From NCBI RefSeq assembly GCF_028745735.1, contig NZ_JAQZSM010000002.1, positions 124,001-188,000 of the forward strand: 64,000 nt of DNA. The letters run 5' to 3'. Shown here in pieces: positions 26,320 through 35,354 of the stretch. The notes under the pieces were generated by a model. It did no database searches. It was not told the DNA's origin and was given only the letters and a program-made list of their open reading frames with translations. Origin of the DNA: Roseinatronobacter alkalisoli (lineage in GTDB: Bacteria; Pseudomonadota; Alphaproteobacteria; Rhodobacterales; Rhodobacteraceae). A program made the translations under genes and the position numbers. The stretch's first letter is position 1; each line of letters opens with the position of its first letter.

Positions 26320-27653
26320 TGATTGATCCCTACTCATCGCAACGGGCTATGCGCCAGATGCGCCGTGCGGCCATGCAGCGCGGGGTTATCGCGGTGCTGG
26401 ATATCGGCACCTACAAGGTTGCTGCACTGGTTCTGAAGATTGACCCGACAAGTCCCGAACCCAAGGCTGCCACGATTGGCAATCTGGGCGGGCAGGCGGG
26501 GTTCCGTGTTATCGGTGCGGGCACGACCCGCTCGCGCGGGGTGCGTCTGGGCGAAATTTCTGCGATGACCGAAACCGAAACCGCGCTGCGTACAGCCCTG
26601 CAGGCCGCGCAGAAAATGGCGCAGACCCGCGTTGACCATGTGATTGTCTGTGTGTCCGGCGGGGCGATCCGGTCTTATGGACTTGCCGGAGAGGTCGATG
26701 TGGAAGGCAGCACTGTCGCCGAAAACGATATTTCGCGCGTGATGGCCGCATGTGATGTGCCCGATTTCGGGATCGGGCGGGATGTGCTGCATGCGCAACC
26801 CATCAATTTCGCGTTGGACCATCGCACCGGCCTGTCGGACCCACGCGGGCAGATCGGCCAGCAACTGGCCTGTGACATGCATATGGTGACGGTGGACAAT
26901 TCGCTTGTGCAAAATATCTGCAACTGTTTGAAGCGCTGCGATGTGGAACTCGCCGGGATTGCGGCCAGTGGCTATGCAAGCGGCATGGCCGCGCTGGTTG
27001 AGGATGAAAAGGAACTGGGCGCGGCCTGTATCGATCTGGGTGCGGGTACATCGGGGGTGTCCATCTTCATCAAGAAACACATGATATTTGCCGACACTGT
27101 CCGGTTGGGCGGCGCGCATGTGACGCTTGATATCGCCAAGGGGCTGCAGGTGGACATGACCACTGCGGAACGGATCAAGACCGTACATGGCGGGGTGCAG
27201 GCCACATCCATGGATGACCGCGAAATGATAGAGATCGGCGGCAATTCGGGGGATTGGGAAAAAGACCGCCGCACTGTTAGCCGCGCCGAACTGATCGGCA
27301 TCATGCGCCCCCGGATAGAGGAAATTCTGGAAGATGTGCGCGCGCGGCTTGATGCGGCGGGGTTTGGATATCTGCCCAGCCAACAGGTCGTTCTGACAGG
27401 CGGCGGCGCACAGGTTCCGGGCATCGACGGGCTGGCCGCGCGTATCTTCGGGCAACAGGTGCGCCTTGGCCGTCCGGTGCGTGTGCGGGGGCTGCCACAG
27501 GCGGCGTCCGGCCCGGCGTTTTCGGGGTCTGTCGGGCTAAGCCTGCTGGCCACAAGCCCGCAGGATGAATGGTGGGATTTCGAATTGCCGACCCAAAGCT
27601 ACCCAGCGCGGTCGTTGCGGCGTGCGGTAAAATGGTTCAGGGACAACTGGTAA
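26319..27653 (+). CDS. ftsA: Cell division protein FtsA
   Basis: Actin-like ATPase that tethers FtsZ to the membrane and recruits later divisome proteins. The 444-residue chain shows the phosphate-1 motif IAVLDIGTYKVAALVLKI, the SHS2/1C region, phosphate-2 CIDLGAGTSGVSIFIK, the adenosine motif VVLTGGGAQVPGIDGLA, and a C-terminal amphipathic tail (SLRRAVKWFRDNW) that would bind the membrane. GGAGG lies about ten bases before the ATG. It overlaps ftsQ by one base, and a 184-bp gap follows before ftsZ. Confidence 0.96.
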   Translation: MIDPYSSQRAMRQMRRAAMQRGVIAVLDIGTYKVAALVLKIDPTSPEPKAATIGNLGGQAGFRVIGAGTTRSRGVRLGEISAMTETETALRTALQAAQKMAQTRVDHVIVCVSGGAIRSYGLAGEVDVEGSTVAENDISRVMAACDVPDFGIGRDVLHAQPINFALDHRTGLSDPRGQIGQQLACDMHMVTVDNSLVQNICNCLKRCDVELAGIAASGYASGMAALVEDEKELGAACIDLGAGTSGVSIFIKKHMIFADTVRLGGAHVTLDIAKGLQVDMTTAERIKTVHGGVQATSMDDREMIEIGGNSGDWEKDRRTVSRAELIGIMRPRIEEILEDVRARLDAAGFGYLPSQQVVLTGGGAQVPGIDGLAARIFGQQVRLGRPVRVRGLPQAASGPAFSGSVGLSLLATSPQDEWWDFELPTQSYPARSLRRAVKWFRDNW

Positions 27654-27837
27654 CCGCTATATGTGTCGCATTAGTGGAAATCCGCCTATTGCAGGTGAAA
27701 AAGTTGCCATATTTGGTGCGGAAAAGTGACTTTTTTGATGACCTTGGGGGCGAAGCACTGTAGGATTCAACCAAAACCAGCACCCTGACGCGGGAAATTG
27801 GCGGGCAGGGTTCGGCAAAAAACGAGGCGGAGTGATC

Positions 27838-29610
27838 ATGGCATTGAATTTCGTAGAAACTGATACGCATCAGGAACTGGCCCCCAGAATAACCGTGTTC
27901 GGTGTGGGCGGCGCAGGTGGCAATGCGGTCAATAACATGATCGACAAGCAGTTGGAGGGGGTCGATTTCGTCGTCGCCAACACCGACGCGCAAGCCCTGC
28001 AGCAGAGCAAGGCACCGGGCCGCATCCAGATGGGTGTGAAGATCACCGAAGGGCTGGGCGCAGGCGCGCGGCCTTCGGTCGGTTGTGCTGCGGCTGAAGA
28101 AACCATCGAAGAAATCATCGATCATCTGGCCGGGTCGCATATGTGCTTCATCACTGCGGGCATGGGTGGCGGCACCGGCACCGGCGCGGCACCGATCATT
28201 GCACAGGCAGCGCGCGAACTGGGTGTCCTGACTGTAGGCGTCGTGACCAAGCCGTTTCAGTTCGAAGGTGCCAAGCGCATGCGTCAGGCCGAAGAAGGCG
28301 TTGATGCGCTGCAAAAGGTCGTCGATACGCTGATTATCATTCCCAACCAGAACCTGTTCCGGCTGGCGAATGAGAAAACCACCTTCACCGAAGCCTTCGC
28401 CATGGCGGATGACGTGCTGTATCAGGGCGTCAAGGGCGTGACGGATCTGATGGTGCGCCCCGGCCTGATCAACCTTGATTTCGCCGATGTCCGCGCCGTG
28501 ATGGATGAAATGGGCAAGGCGATGATGGGAACCGGCGAAGCGACCGGCGAAGACCGCGCCGTTCAGGCCGCCGAAAAGGCGATTGCCAACCCGCTTCTGG
28601 ACGAAATCAGCCTGCATGGCGCACGCGGTGTCCTGATCAACATCACCGGTGGCTATGACCTGACCCTGTTCGAGTTGGACGAAGCTGCGAACCGCATTCG
28701 CGAAAAGGTCGACCCCGAGGCGAATATCATCGTCGGTTCCACGCTGGACCCAGCCATGGAAGGCGCGTTGCGCGTGTCGGTTGTGGCAACTGGTATTGAC
28801 GCTGTTCAGAACACTCAGGCCGAAGACCTGCCCCGCCGCAGCCTTTCGACGCCCGTGCCTGCGCCCGAACGTGCCGAGCGTCCGGCCCCTGCCGCACCGC
28901 AGCCGGTTGAACAACCTGCACCGGCTGTCGCGCAGACTGCCCCGGCGCAGCAGCCGCAACATCAGCAGCATTATCAGCCGCAGCAGCAGGCCCCCCAGCG
29001 CCAGGAACAGCCTGTTGCCTATGCGGAAGAACAGCAGCCAAATCTGTTCTCGCGGGAAATGCCGCAGCGTCCGGAACGCCATGAACCTGCGCCGCGGTAT
29101 GAACAACAGCATCCCGGATCATTCCAGCAGCGGGAGATGCCTGCACAGCAGCCACGCCCGACGGCGCATGACCGGTATGACGCCCCGGCCTATGATGATA
29201 TGCCGGATGACGGTTTTGATATCGATGCCGTGATCGACAATGGCGGGCGTGGGCAGCAACCGCACCCTTCTGCGCAATTTACGGCACCGCGCCGTCAAGC
29301 ACCCGGCGCCCCGTCGCCTGAGACACTGGCGCGTTTGCAGCGTGCTGTTCAGAAGGCACCGGAACATGGCGCCCCCACACGTGCGCACCCCGCAGCGCCT
29401 GCACCGTCTGCTGAAGCAGAGCGTGGCGCATCGCGCTTTGGTATCGGATCGCTGATCAGCCGGATGGCTGGTCACGGGCATGACAGCGCCCCGGCCAGTG
29501 CGCAGCGCCGTGTAGCGCCGCCGATGCATCAATATGACGAAGAGCACGCGCCTGCGGCATCTGATGACAGAATTGAAATTCCTGCCTTCCTGCGGCGTCA
29601 GGCCAACTAA
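27838..29610 (+). CDS. ftsZ: Cell division GTPase FtsZ
   Basis: Tubulin-like GTPase that forms the Z-ring. Residues 1-320 are the conserved GTPase: [18 protein letters not shown], the signature [16 protein letters not shown], the synergy-loop region with [11 protein letters not shown], and GATGEDRA-type contacts. Residues 330-570 are a very long Gln/Pro/Ala linker with runs of Q and H. The chain ends in the FtsA/ZipA-binding peptide [15 protein letters not shown]. At 590 residues it is far longer than E. coli FtsZ (383), as in other Rhodobacteraceae. The ATG at 27838 follows GAGGCGGAG. The 184-bp gap after ftsA contains a 13-bp palindrome AAAAGT-G-ACTTTT (27722-27734) and probably a promoter. 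Confidence 0.97.
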   Translation: MALNFVETDTHQELAPRITVFGVGGAGGNAVNNMIDKQLEGVDFVVANTDAQALQQSKAPGRIQMGVKITEGLGAGARPSVGCAAAEETIEEIIDHLAGSHMCFITAGMGGGTGTGAAPIIAQAARELGVLTVGVVTKPFQFEGAKRMRQAEEGVDALQKVVDTLIIIPNQNLFRLANEKTTFTEAFAMADDVLYQGVKGVTDLMVRPGLINLDFADVRAVMDEMGKAMMGTGEATGEDRAVQAAEKAIANPLLDEISLHGARGVLINITGGYDLTLFELDEAANRIREKVDPEANIIVGSTLDPAMEGALRVSVVATGIDAVQNTQAEDLPRRSLSTPVPAPERAERPAPAAPQPVEQPAPAVAQTAPAQQPQHQQHYQPQQQAPQRQEQPVAYAEEQQPNLFSREMPQRPERHEPAPRYEQQHPGSFQQREMPAQQPRPTAHDRYDAPAYDDMPDDGFDIDAVIDNGGRGQQPHPSAQFTAPRRQAPGAPSPETLARLQRAVQKAPEHGAPTRAHPAAPAPSAEAERGASRFGIGSLISRMAGHGHDSAPASAQRRVAPPMHQYDEEHAPAASDDRIEIPAFLRRQAN

Positions 29611-29638
29611 CCCGGGAAAGCGCAGTTTCAGGAACTTG

Positions 29639-29667
29639 AAAAAGACCGGCGATGCCGGTCTTTTTTT
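29639..29667 (+). terminator. Rho-independent terminator of the dcw run
   Basis: AAAAAGACCGGC (29639-29650), GAT loop, GCCGGTC then seven Ts. A textbook intrinsic terminator starting 28 bp after the ftsZ stop. The A-run on the 5' side would let it work in both directions. Confidence 0.92.
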
Positions 29668-29943
29668 ATGCTGTAAAAACAAACTGATAAGCGCTGCGAG
29701 TCAGTGGGGTGACTGCCTGCTTTCGTGGGTCGGCAATTGCCGAAAACGTGGGGGCGGGCCGTGACGACATTTCGATTGCAAACCGGGAATCCGCGACACA
29801 CGGAATGTGCGGTAACCCGCCGAATGCAGGCGGGGATTGTTACAGAAGGTCACAATCTGTGAATTGCACCTTTGGACCCGGACGCGTTAGGTAAGCGCAA
29901 GCATCGCACAAGATGCAGGAAAAAGCGGATAGGCCGGCGGAAA
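29668..29943 (+). promoter_or_regulatory. Gene-free stretch upstream of lpxC
   Basis: Together with the terminator this makes 333 bp without a gene. It holds a hairpin CCCGCC (29816-29821) / GGCGGG (29829-29834) and a small palindrome TCACA-ATC-TGTGA (29850-29862), which is the reverse arrangement of a CRP site. It probably contains the lpxC promoter, but I cannot place -35/-10 boxes with confidence. Confidence 0.4.
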
Positions 29944-30867
29944 ATGAAGCAGCAAACCATAGCGCAACCCATTAGCATTGCAGGAACAGGGCTTCATAGC
30001 GGGGCACCTGTGCGTCTGCGTCTGTGCCCTGCGGCTGCCGATCATGGGATAAGCTTCGTGCGCCTGGACTATATGCAAGGTGATCAGGTGATCGCAGTCC
30101 ATCCTGGAAACTGGATGGAAGCAAACCTTTGCACTGTGTTGCGCAACAGCGACGGTGCCAGTGTCAGCACAATCGAACATTTGCTGGCCGCGTTGCATGG
30201 TTGCGGTATCCATAATCTGCGCATTGAAATTGACGGTCCGGAAGTGCCGATCCTTGATGGCAGCGCCGCACCTTTCGTGACGCGCATTCTGGCAGCAGGC
30301 CTGAAATCCTGCGATGCGCCGGTTCGTGTGCTGCGTGTGCTGCGCCCTGTCAGTGTGGAACGTGATGGCGCGCGGGCCAGCCTGTCGCCCGCGCCGGTTC
30401 TGGAACTGGCGTTTGAGATCGACTTCGCTGACAAGGCCATCGGCCACCAAAGCCGGGCACTGGAAATGTGCAACGGAACCTTTCTGCGCGAACTGAGCGA
30501 TTGCCGTACATTCTGCATGCGCGCCGATGTCGAAATGATGCAGGCCAACGGACTGGCCCTTGGTGGCACGTTGGACAATGCTGTGGTGTTTGATCAGGGC
30601 AATGTCCTGACGCCGGGTGGCTTGCGCCGTGCGGATGAACCGGTGCGCCACAAGATGCTGGACGCAATGGGCGATCTGTATGTTGCGGGATATCCGGTTA
30701 TTGGTCGCTATGAGGGAATCAAGGCAGGGCATGCCCTGACCGGCCAGTTGCTGCAGGCGCTGTTTGCCGATCCGCAGAATTACGAAATCACCCCTTGTGA
30801 TGCGCAGAACATAGCGCGTTTGCCGGGCGCAAATCTAAGCAAGAAGGATATGCCGCTATCTGCATGA
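29944..30867 (+). CDS. lpxC: UDP-3-O-acyl-N-acetylglucosamine deacetylase
   Basis: Zinc hydrolase for the first committed step of lipid A synthesis. The 307-residue protein shows GTGLHSGAPVRLRL, the catalytic STIEHLLAALHGCGIHNLRIEIDGPEVPILDGSA with the zinc His, RTFCMRADVEMM, and the second metal site VRHKMLDAMGDLYVAGYPVIGRYEG with GHALTG. The start at 29944 (MKQQTIAQPI) is preferred; the 24 residues before it in the open frame are highly basic and outside the family. It follows the ftsZ terminator, so it is transcribed separately from ftsZ. Confidence 0.96.
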   Translation: MKQQTIAQPISIAGTGLHSGAPVRLRLCPAAADHGISFVRLDYMQGDQVIAVHPGNWMEANLCTVLRNSDGASVSTIEHLLAALHGCGIHNLRIEIDGPEVPILDGSAAPFVTRILAAGLKSCDAPVRVLRVLRPVSVERDGARASLSPAPVLELAFEIDFADKAIGHQSRALEMCNGTFLRELSDCRTFCMRADVEMMQANGLALGGTLDNAVVFDQGNVLTPGGLRRADEPVRHKMLDAMGDLYVAGYPVIGRYEGIKAGHALTGQLLQALFADPQNYEITPCDAQNIARLPGANLSKKDMPLSA

Positions 30868-30973
30868 CGCTTTGTGGCGATGCAGGTGGGACAGTGGCAA
30901 AAAGGCGTTTTGCGCCCCGGTTTTTTATGTGCTAGGACAAAGGCACTCTTTGATGGGATGGGGTAGTGCCAAG

Positions 30974-31816
30974 ATGATTTCGCGCGCAGGCTTTCGGGGT
31001 TTCGCAATAGGGATTGCTGTTCTGGCGGCGCTGGGGGCTTGTAACCGCAACACCGGCCCGGACGAATCATTGTCCGGATTCACCGCCGAAGAGATTTTCC
31101 AGCGCGGTGAGTATGAACTGGAAACATCCCGGCGGGTGACCGGATCGCTGCGCTATTTCAAGGAAATAGAACGGCTTTATCCATACACCGAATGGGCACG
31201 TCGTTCCCTGATCATGCAGGCCTATGGTCACCACCGCGCGCGTGAATATGAAGAAAGCCGTGGCGCGGCGCAGCGCTTCCTTGACACCTATCCGAATGAT
31301 GAAGAAGCGCCCTATGCTGCTTATCTGCTGGCGCTGTCATTCTATGATCAGGTTGATGAAGTTGGCCGTGACCAGGGCATCACCTTTCAGGCGTTGCAGC
31401 ATTTGCGCCGCGTAATCGAGGATTACCCCGATACGGACTATGCCCGTTCCGCAGTTCTGAAGTTTGAACTGGCCTTTGACCATCTGGCGGCCAAGGAAAT
31501 GGAAATCGGGCGCTACTATCTGAAGCGTGGCAATTACAATGCGGCCATCAACCGGTTCCGTGTCGTGGTCGAGGATTTCCAGACATCGACCCACACGCCG
31601 GAAGCACTGCATCGTCTGGTGGAATCCTATCTGTCGCTTGGCCTGCGCGGCGAAGCACAGACTGCGGCGGCGATTCTGGGGTATAACTTCGAAGCGAACC
31701 CCTTCTATCAGGACAGTTTCAACCTGCTGACAAGGCAGGGGCTGCAACCTGCGGATAGTGGCGAAGGCTGGCTAAGCCGCATTTACCGTCAGGCTGTGCG
31801 CGGGGAATGGATCTGA
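30974..31816 (+). CDS. bamD: Outer-membrane assembly lipoprotein BamD
   Basis: Essential lipoprotein of the beta-barrel assembly machine, anchored to the inner leaflet of the outer membrane. The 280-residue chain has a signal peptide with lipobox LGAC (Cys about residue 21), then five TPR units. These include TAEEIFQRGEYELETSRRV, SLRYFKEIERLYPYTEWARRSLIMQAYGHHRAREYEES, FLDTYPNDEEAPYAAYLLALSFYDQ and GRYYLKRGNYNAAINRFRVVVEDFQTS. The ATG at 30974 gives a correct signal peptide. It lies 106 bp after lpxC and 34 bp before recN on the same strand. The partner bamA is elsewhere in the window (56998). Confidence 0.95.
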   Translation: MISRAGFRGFAIGIAVLAALGACNRNTGPDESLSGFTAEEIFQRGEYELETSRRVTGSLRYFKEIERLYPYTEWARRSLIMQAYGHHRAREYEESRGAAQRFLDTYPNDEEAPYAAYLLALSFYDQVDEVGRDQGITFQALQHLRRVIEDYPDTDYARSAVLKFELAFDHLAAKEMEIGRYYLKRGNYNAAINRFRVVVEDFQTSTHTPEALHRLVESYLSLGLRGEAQTAAAILGYNFEANPFYQDSFNLLTRQGLQPADSGEGWLSRIYRQAVRGEWI

Positions 31817-31850
31817 TACCGCCCATGTCAGTTCAGGACTAGGGGCGCGT

Positions 31851-33506
31851 ATGCTGCTGTCGCTTGATATTCGGGACATGTTGATCATTGACCGGCTGGA
31901 ACTTGCGTTTCAGCCGGGTCTGAATGTGCTGACCGGGGAAACCGGTGCGGGAAAATCCATCCTGCTGGACAGTTTGGGTTTTGTTCTTGGCTGGCGCGGG
32001 CGTGCCGATCTGGTGCGTCAGGGGGCGGATCAGGGCGAAGTGGTGGCCGAATTCGCGCTTGCGCCCGACCACCCGGCGCAGGCGGTTCTGGCTGAGGCGG
32101 GTTTTGCGCAGTCCGATACGCTGTTGCTGCGGCGGATAAATACGCGCGACGGGCGCAAAACTGCATGGGTGAATGATCGCCGCGCGTCGGGAGAGGTGTT
32201 GCGCGCGCTGTCGGAAACGCTGGTCGAACTGCATGGCCAGCAGGATGATCGCGGGCTGTTGAACCCGCGCGGCCATCGCGATTTGCTGGATGCCTATGCC
32301 GGTGTTGCAGATCAGATTGTGGCCACGCGCAGCGCATGGACGGCATTGCGCAAGGCTCGCAAGGCGCGTGAAAGCGAAGCTGCGCGTCTGGCCGAAGTCA
32401 AGGCCGAAGAAGATTTCCTGCGCCATGCGGTTGCGGAACTGGACGCGCTGGGGCCTGAACCGGGCGAAGAAGCCACGCTCGATTCCCGTCGCCGCCTGAT
32501 GCAGGCCGCGCAAAAGCTGAAGGGCGATGTGGCGCGCGCTTTCGTGGCGCTGTCAGATGATGGTGCGGAACGCCTGCTGATGGATGCGACGCGCTGGCTT
32601 GAAGGGGCTGCAGACGCGGTTGAAGGGCGGCTTGATGCCCCGCTGGAAGCGCTTGGCCGCGCGATGGATGCCCTGGGCGATGCCCAGAACGGCGTTGAAG
32701 CCTGTCTTGACGCGCTGGATATTAACCCGATGGAGCTGGAAGCCGTTGAAGAGCGATTATTCGCCTTGCGCGGTCTGGCGCGCAAGCATTCCGTTCTGGC
32801 GGACGATCTGGGGGATTTTGCCGCCACACTGCGCCAGCGACTGGAGGTTTTGGACAATGGTGCGCGGCATATGGCGGATCTGGCCGCCGTCGAAGCAGAC
32901 GCGCGGGCCAGCTATGATGCCGCTGCGCGTGACCTGAGTGCCGCGCGCGCGGGTGCCGCATTGCGCCTAGATGCGGATATGGCGCGCGAACTCGCCCCGC
33001 TGAAATTGGACCGTGCGGTGTTCACCACCGTCCTGAGCGCGGACGCCCCCGGCCCTGACGGCGTTGACGCCGTGACATTTGAAGTGGCAACCAACCCCGG
33101 CGCCCCGGCAGGCCCATTGTCGCGGATTGCATCGGGCGGTGAATTATCGCGCTTCCTGCTGGCGCTGAAGGTCTGTCTGGCACGCGGGGCGTCTGGTGTG
33201 ACCATGATCTTTGATGAAATCGACCGGGGCGTGGGCGGGGCCACCGCCGATGCTGTCGGGCGCAGGTTACGCGCACTGGCGGATGGGGCGCAGGTTCTGG
33301 TGGTCACGCATTCCCCACAGGTTGCGGCCCTTGGTGCCCATCACTGGCGGGTCGAAAAGCGCATTCACAATGACATCACGTTATCGCGCGTTGTGCCGCT
33401 TTCCGCCGATGACCGGGTGCAGGAGATTGCAAGAATGCTGTCGGGTGATACCATTACCGAAGCAGCCCGCGCCGCAGCAGAAGATCTGTTGCAGGCGGGA
33501 ACCTGA
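31851..33506 (+). CDS. recN: DNA repair protein RecN
   Basis: SMC-like ATPase that acts early in double-strand-break repair. The 551 residues have Walker A LNVLTGETGAGKSILLDSL near the start and ELHGQQDDRGLLNP. Long alpha-helical coiled-coil arms run from about residues 160 to 380 (rich in A, E and R). The C-terminal half gives the ABC signature RIASGGELSRFLLALK, Walker B VTMIFDEIDRGVGGATADAVG and the H-loop VLVVTHSPQVAALG. The ATG at 31851 is standard. It follows bamD, as is common in this order. Confidence 0.96.
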   Translation: MLLSLDIRDMLIIDRLELAFQPGLNVLTGETGAGKSILLDSLGFVLGWRGRADLVRQGADQGEVVAEFALAPDHPAQAVLAEAGFAQSDTLLLRRINTRDGRKTAWVNDRRASGEVLRALSETLVELHGQQDDRGLLNPRGHRDLLDAYAGVADQIVATRSAWTALRKARKARESEAARLAEVKAEEDFLRHAVAELDALGPEPGEEATLDSRRRLMQAAQKLKGDVARAFVALSDDGAERLLMDATRWLEGAADAVEGRLDAPLEALGRAMDALGDAQNGVEACLDALDINPMELEAVEERLFALRGLARKHSVLADDLGDFAATLRQRLEVLDNGARHMADLAAVEADARASYDAAARDLSAARAGAALRLDADMARELAPLKLDRAVFTTVLSADAPGPDGVDAVTFEVATNPGAPAGPLSRIASGGELSRFLLALKVCLARGASGVTMIFDEIDRGVGGATADAVGRRLRALADGAQVLVVTHSPQVAALGAHHWRVEKRIHNDITLSRVVPLSADDRVQEIARMLSGDTITEAARAAAEDLLQAGT

Positions 33507-33525
33507 CAGAATTTGGAGCAGTACA

Positions 33526-33888
33526 ATGACACAAGCAAGGTTTCAGCGGATATTCCGGCCTACAGCGGCACTTGCCCTGGCTTTGGGTCTGGCCGGATGC
33601 ATGGCCGCACCGATGGCAACCGGCCCAAGGGTTATTCCGGCCCCGTCATCTGCGCCGCAATCAGATGTCCAGCCCTCGGGAGCCACTGGCGCGGAACAAG
33701 CCTGTATCGCAGCGGGTCGGGACCGTGGCCTTGATGTTCAGGGCGTGGCAGGGTCGCGCAGTGTGACGGGCCCGGATGGGCAGGACGCGCGCGACGTCAT
33801 GCTGCGCGTCAGCCGCAGCGGATCACAGATCGAAGTGCGCTGCAATTACCAGACGGCGACGGGCATGGCGCGGATCATGCTGATCTGA
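33526..33888 (+). CDS. Small putative lipoprotein
   Basis: A 120-residue protein with a lipoprotein signal: positively charged start (MTQARFQRIFRPTAA), hydrophobic core LALALGLAGC with the acyl-accepting Cys, then a Pro/Ser-rich spacer. The mature domain (EQACIAAGRDRGLDVQGVAGSR to CNYQTATGMARIMLI) has two cysteines and looks like a small alpha/beta domain found on its own in Rhodobacteraceae. I do not know its function. GGAGCA lies correctly before the ATG at 33526. It is 19 bp after recN and is followed by a strong hairpin. Confidence 0.7.
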   Translation: MTQARFQRIFRPTAALALALGLAGCMAAPMATGPRVIPAPSSAPQSDVQPSGATGAEQACIAAGRDRGLDVQGVAGSRSVTGPDGQDARDVMLRVSRSGSQIEVRCNYQTATGMARIMLI

Positions 33889-33902
33889 CCTGTATAGCCC
33901 GG

Positions 33903-33938
33903 CCGACAGGACAGGCCGAAGCAAGCCTGCCCTGTCGG
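33903..33938 (+). terminator. Bidirectional hairpin between converging genes
   Basis: CCGACAGG-A-CAGGC (33903-33916) pairs with GCCTG-C-CCTGTCGG (33925-33938), 13 pairs with one A/C mismatch and an 8-nt loop. It lies between the lipoprotein gene (end 33888) and the DUF6324 gene (end 33971), followed by TGTTT. Confidence 0.7.
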
Positions 33939-33970
33939 TGTTTCCTGCACCGGCGTGATATTACGCGGCG

Positions 33971-34180
33971 TTACTTTTTCTTCGACTTTGCGGATTCCGC
34001 CATCTTGCGTGCGCCTGCGGCTGCGGTGCGCAATTCCTGGGCTATTTCTTCGGCCTCGTCCGGGTCGAAATCCAGCGGCAGGTCAATGCCGTCCCCGGCG
34101 ACATAGATGCGGACCATGCCTAATGTAGTCGGCCCGATCTGAAGATTAGCGGAAATTTCGCTTTCCGAATTGATTCCCAT
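33971..34180 (-). CDS. DUF6324 family small protein
   Basis: A 69-residue soluble protein. The N-terminal part MGINSESEISANLQIGPTTL, then GMVRIYVAGDGIDLPLDFDP, DEAEEIAQELRTAAAGARKM and a lysine tail (AKSKKK), matches a small family I recall from Rhodobacterales as DUF6324. Function unknown. It resembles a small beta-hairpin plus helix. It is divergent from tRNA-His, about 210 bp apart, and ends at a shared terminator hairpin. The high conservation I recall suggests a real, expressed gene. Confidence 0.75.
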   Translation of the reverse strand: MGINSESEISANLQIGPTTLGMVRIYVAGDGIDLPLDFDPDEAEEIAQELRTAAAGARKMAESAKSKKK

Positions 34181-34393
34181 GTTACATACCCCTTGGTTTT
34201 GCCCCGGTCCCGAAGGTGGGGGCTAGGTTACAGTTACAGAACTGCCCCGGTTCTGCGTTGTGCGTCAATTCATATAAATCCGCTTTGGTGGTCACAGGAA
34301 GCGGCCCAGATGATGCGATACGCTCAGTGTATGGGTTTTTCAAGCACATGCCCTATTGCATTCACGCGCCAGCAACGCTAAATCGCCCGCAGT

Positions 34394-34470
34394 GCCGCCT
34401 TAGCTCAGTTGGTTAGAGCGCTGGATTGTGGATCCAGAGGTCCCCCGTTCAAGCCGGGGAGGCGGTACCA
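34394..34470 (+). tRNA. tRNA-His (GTG anticodon)
   Basis: A 77-nt cloverleaf. Acceptor stem is 34394-34400 (GCCGCCT) paired with AGGCGGT before A73 and an encoded CCA (34468-34470). D-arm is GCTC..GAGC, anticodon stem CTGGA/TCCAG with loop TTGTGGA and anticodon GTG at 34428-34430, T-arm CCCCG-TTCAAGC-CGGGG. The base before G1 is T, so the G-1 universal elsewhere is not encoded, the discriminator is A73, and pair 1-72 is G-U. This is the known alphaproteobacterial variant, read by an adapted HisRS. Confidence 0.96.
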
Positions 34471-34582
34471 CCATTCCCACAGTCCGCAGCATATTCGGCC
34501 GCAAGCTACCGCGATGCTTGTATTCGCGGCGTGCGGGGCGTATGTCGCAAAGCTGTTGTTTCTGAACGATAAGGTTCACACC

Positions 34583-35194
34583 TTGCCCATTGTCGCCCGC
34601 CATGTTTTGCCACATGCACCCACAGGGACCGCAGTTGGTCTGTTTGGTGGGTCATTCGATCCGGCGCATGACGGGCACGCGCATGTGACACGACACGCCT
34701 TGCGGGCCTTCGCGCTGGACCGGCTGTGGTGGCTGGTATCGCCCGGCAACCCGCTGAAGGCCAATGGCCCCGCACCAATGGCGCAACGGGTGGCGCGCGC
34801 CGAAGCGCTGATGTCGCATCCACGTGTGGATGTCACCACCGCAGAGGCGCAACTGGGAACCCGCTATACCGCTGACACGCTGCGTCGCCTGATGCAGCTT
34901 TATCCGGGCCGCCGGTTCGTCTGGATCATGGGTGCGGATAATCTGGCAGGGTTTCACCATTGGGAAAACTGGCGCTGGATTATGGAAACAGTGCCTGTCG
35001 CGGTGATAGCCCGTCCCGGCCAGCAACGCCGGGCCTTGTCATCGGTTGCGGCGCGGGCGTATGCGGATCGTCGTGTTTTACCGATACGCGCGCAACAGCT
35101 TGCCAGCATGCAGGCACCGGCATGGTGCTATATCACGATTCCCATGCGCGATATTTCTTCGACACAGTTGCGCGCTGCGGGAGGATGGGGGTAG
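34583..35194 (+). CDS. nadD: Nicotinate-nucleotide adenylyltransferase
   Basis: Adenylates nicotinate mononucleotide in NAD synthesis. The protein has the nucleotidyltransferase motif [51 protein letters not shown] and the C-terminal ISSTQLR. The start is uncertain. A TTG at 34583 (203 aa, AAGG ahead) gives the family length. An ATG at 34514 adds 23 residues ([20 protein letters not shown]) that look unrelated and lacks a Shine-Dalgarno. It lies just downstream of tRNA-His. The usual neighbours rsfS and rlmH are not present. Confidence 0.9.
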   Translation: MPIVARHVLPHAPTGTAVGLFGGSFDPAHDGHAHVTRHALRAFALDRLWWLVSPGNPLKANGPAPMAQRVARAEALMSHPRVDVTTAEAQLGTRYTADTLRRLMQLYPGRRFVWIMGADNLAGFHHWENWRWIMETVPVAVIARPGQQRRALSSVAARAYADRRVLPIRAQQLASMQAPAWCYITIPMRDISSTQLRAAGGWG

Positions 35195-35354
35195 CTGATC
35201 GTTTTGGTGTCGGAAACACTTTGTTTTGTGGCTCAAGGTGCAGGGAAGTTCTTTATTCTGCGCGCAAGTATTGATTAATATATCAAAATGCTTGCCATCA
35301 TATGTGTTGGCGCAGAAAGCGCGTCGCGTAGAATCGGTTACAGGGAAAAGCGTG

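Noticed and set aside
27637-29112. Long antisense ORF opposite ftsZ (491 codons)
   Set aside because: Composition is the mirror of the FtsZ reading frame, with no domain similarity or ribosome site. Similar antisense frames oppose the ABC permease, argD, ftsA and xerD, as expected from GC-rich codon bias.
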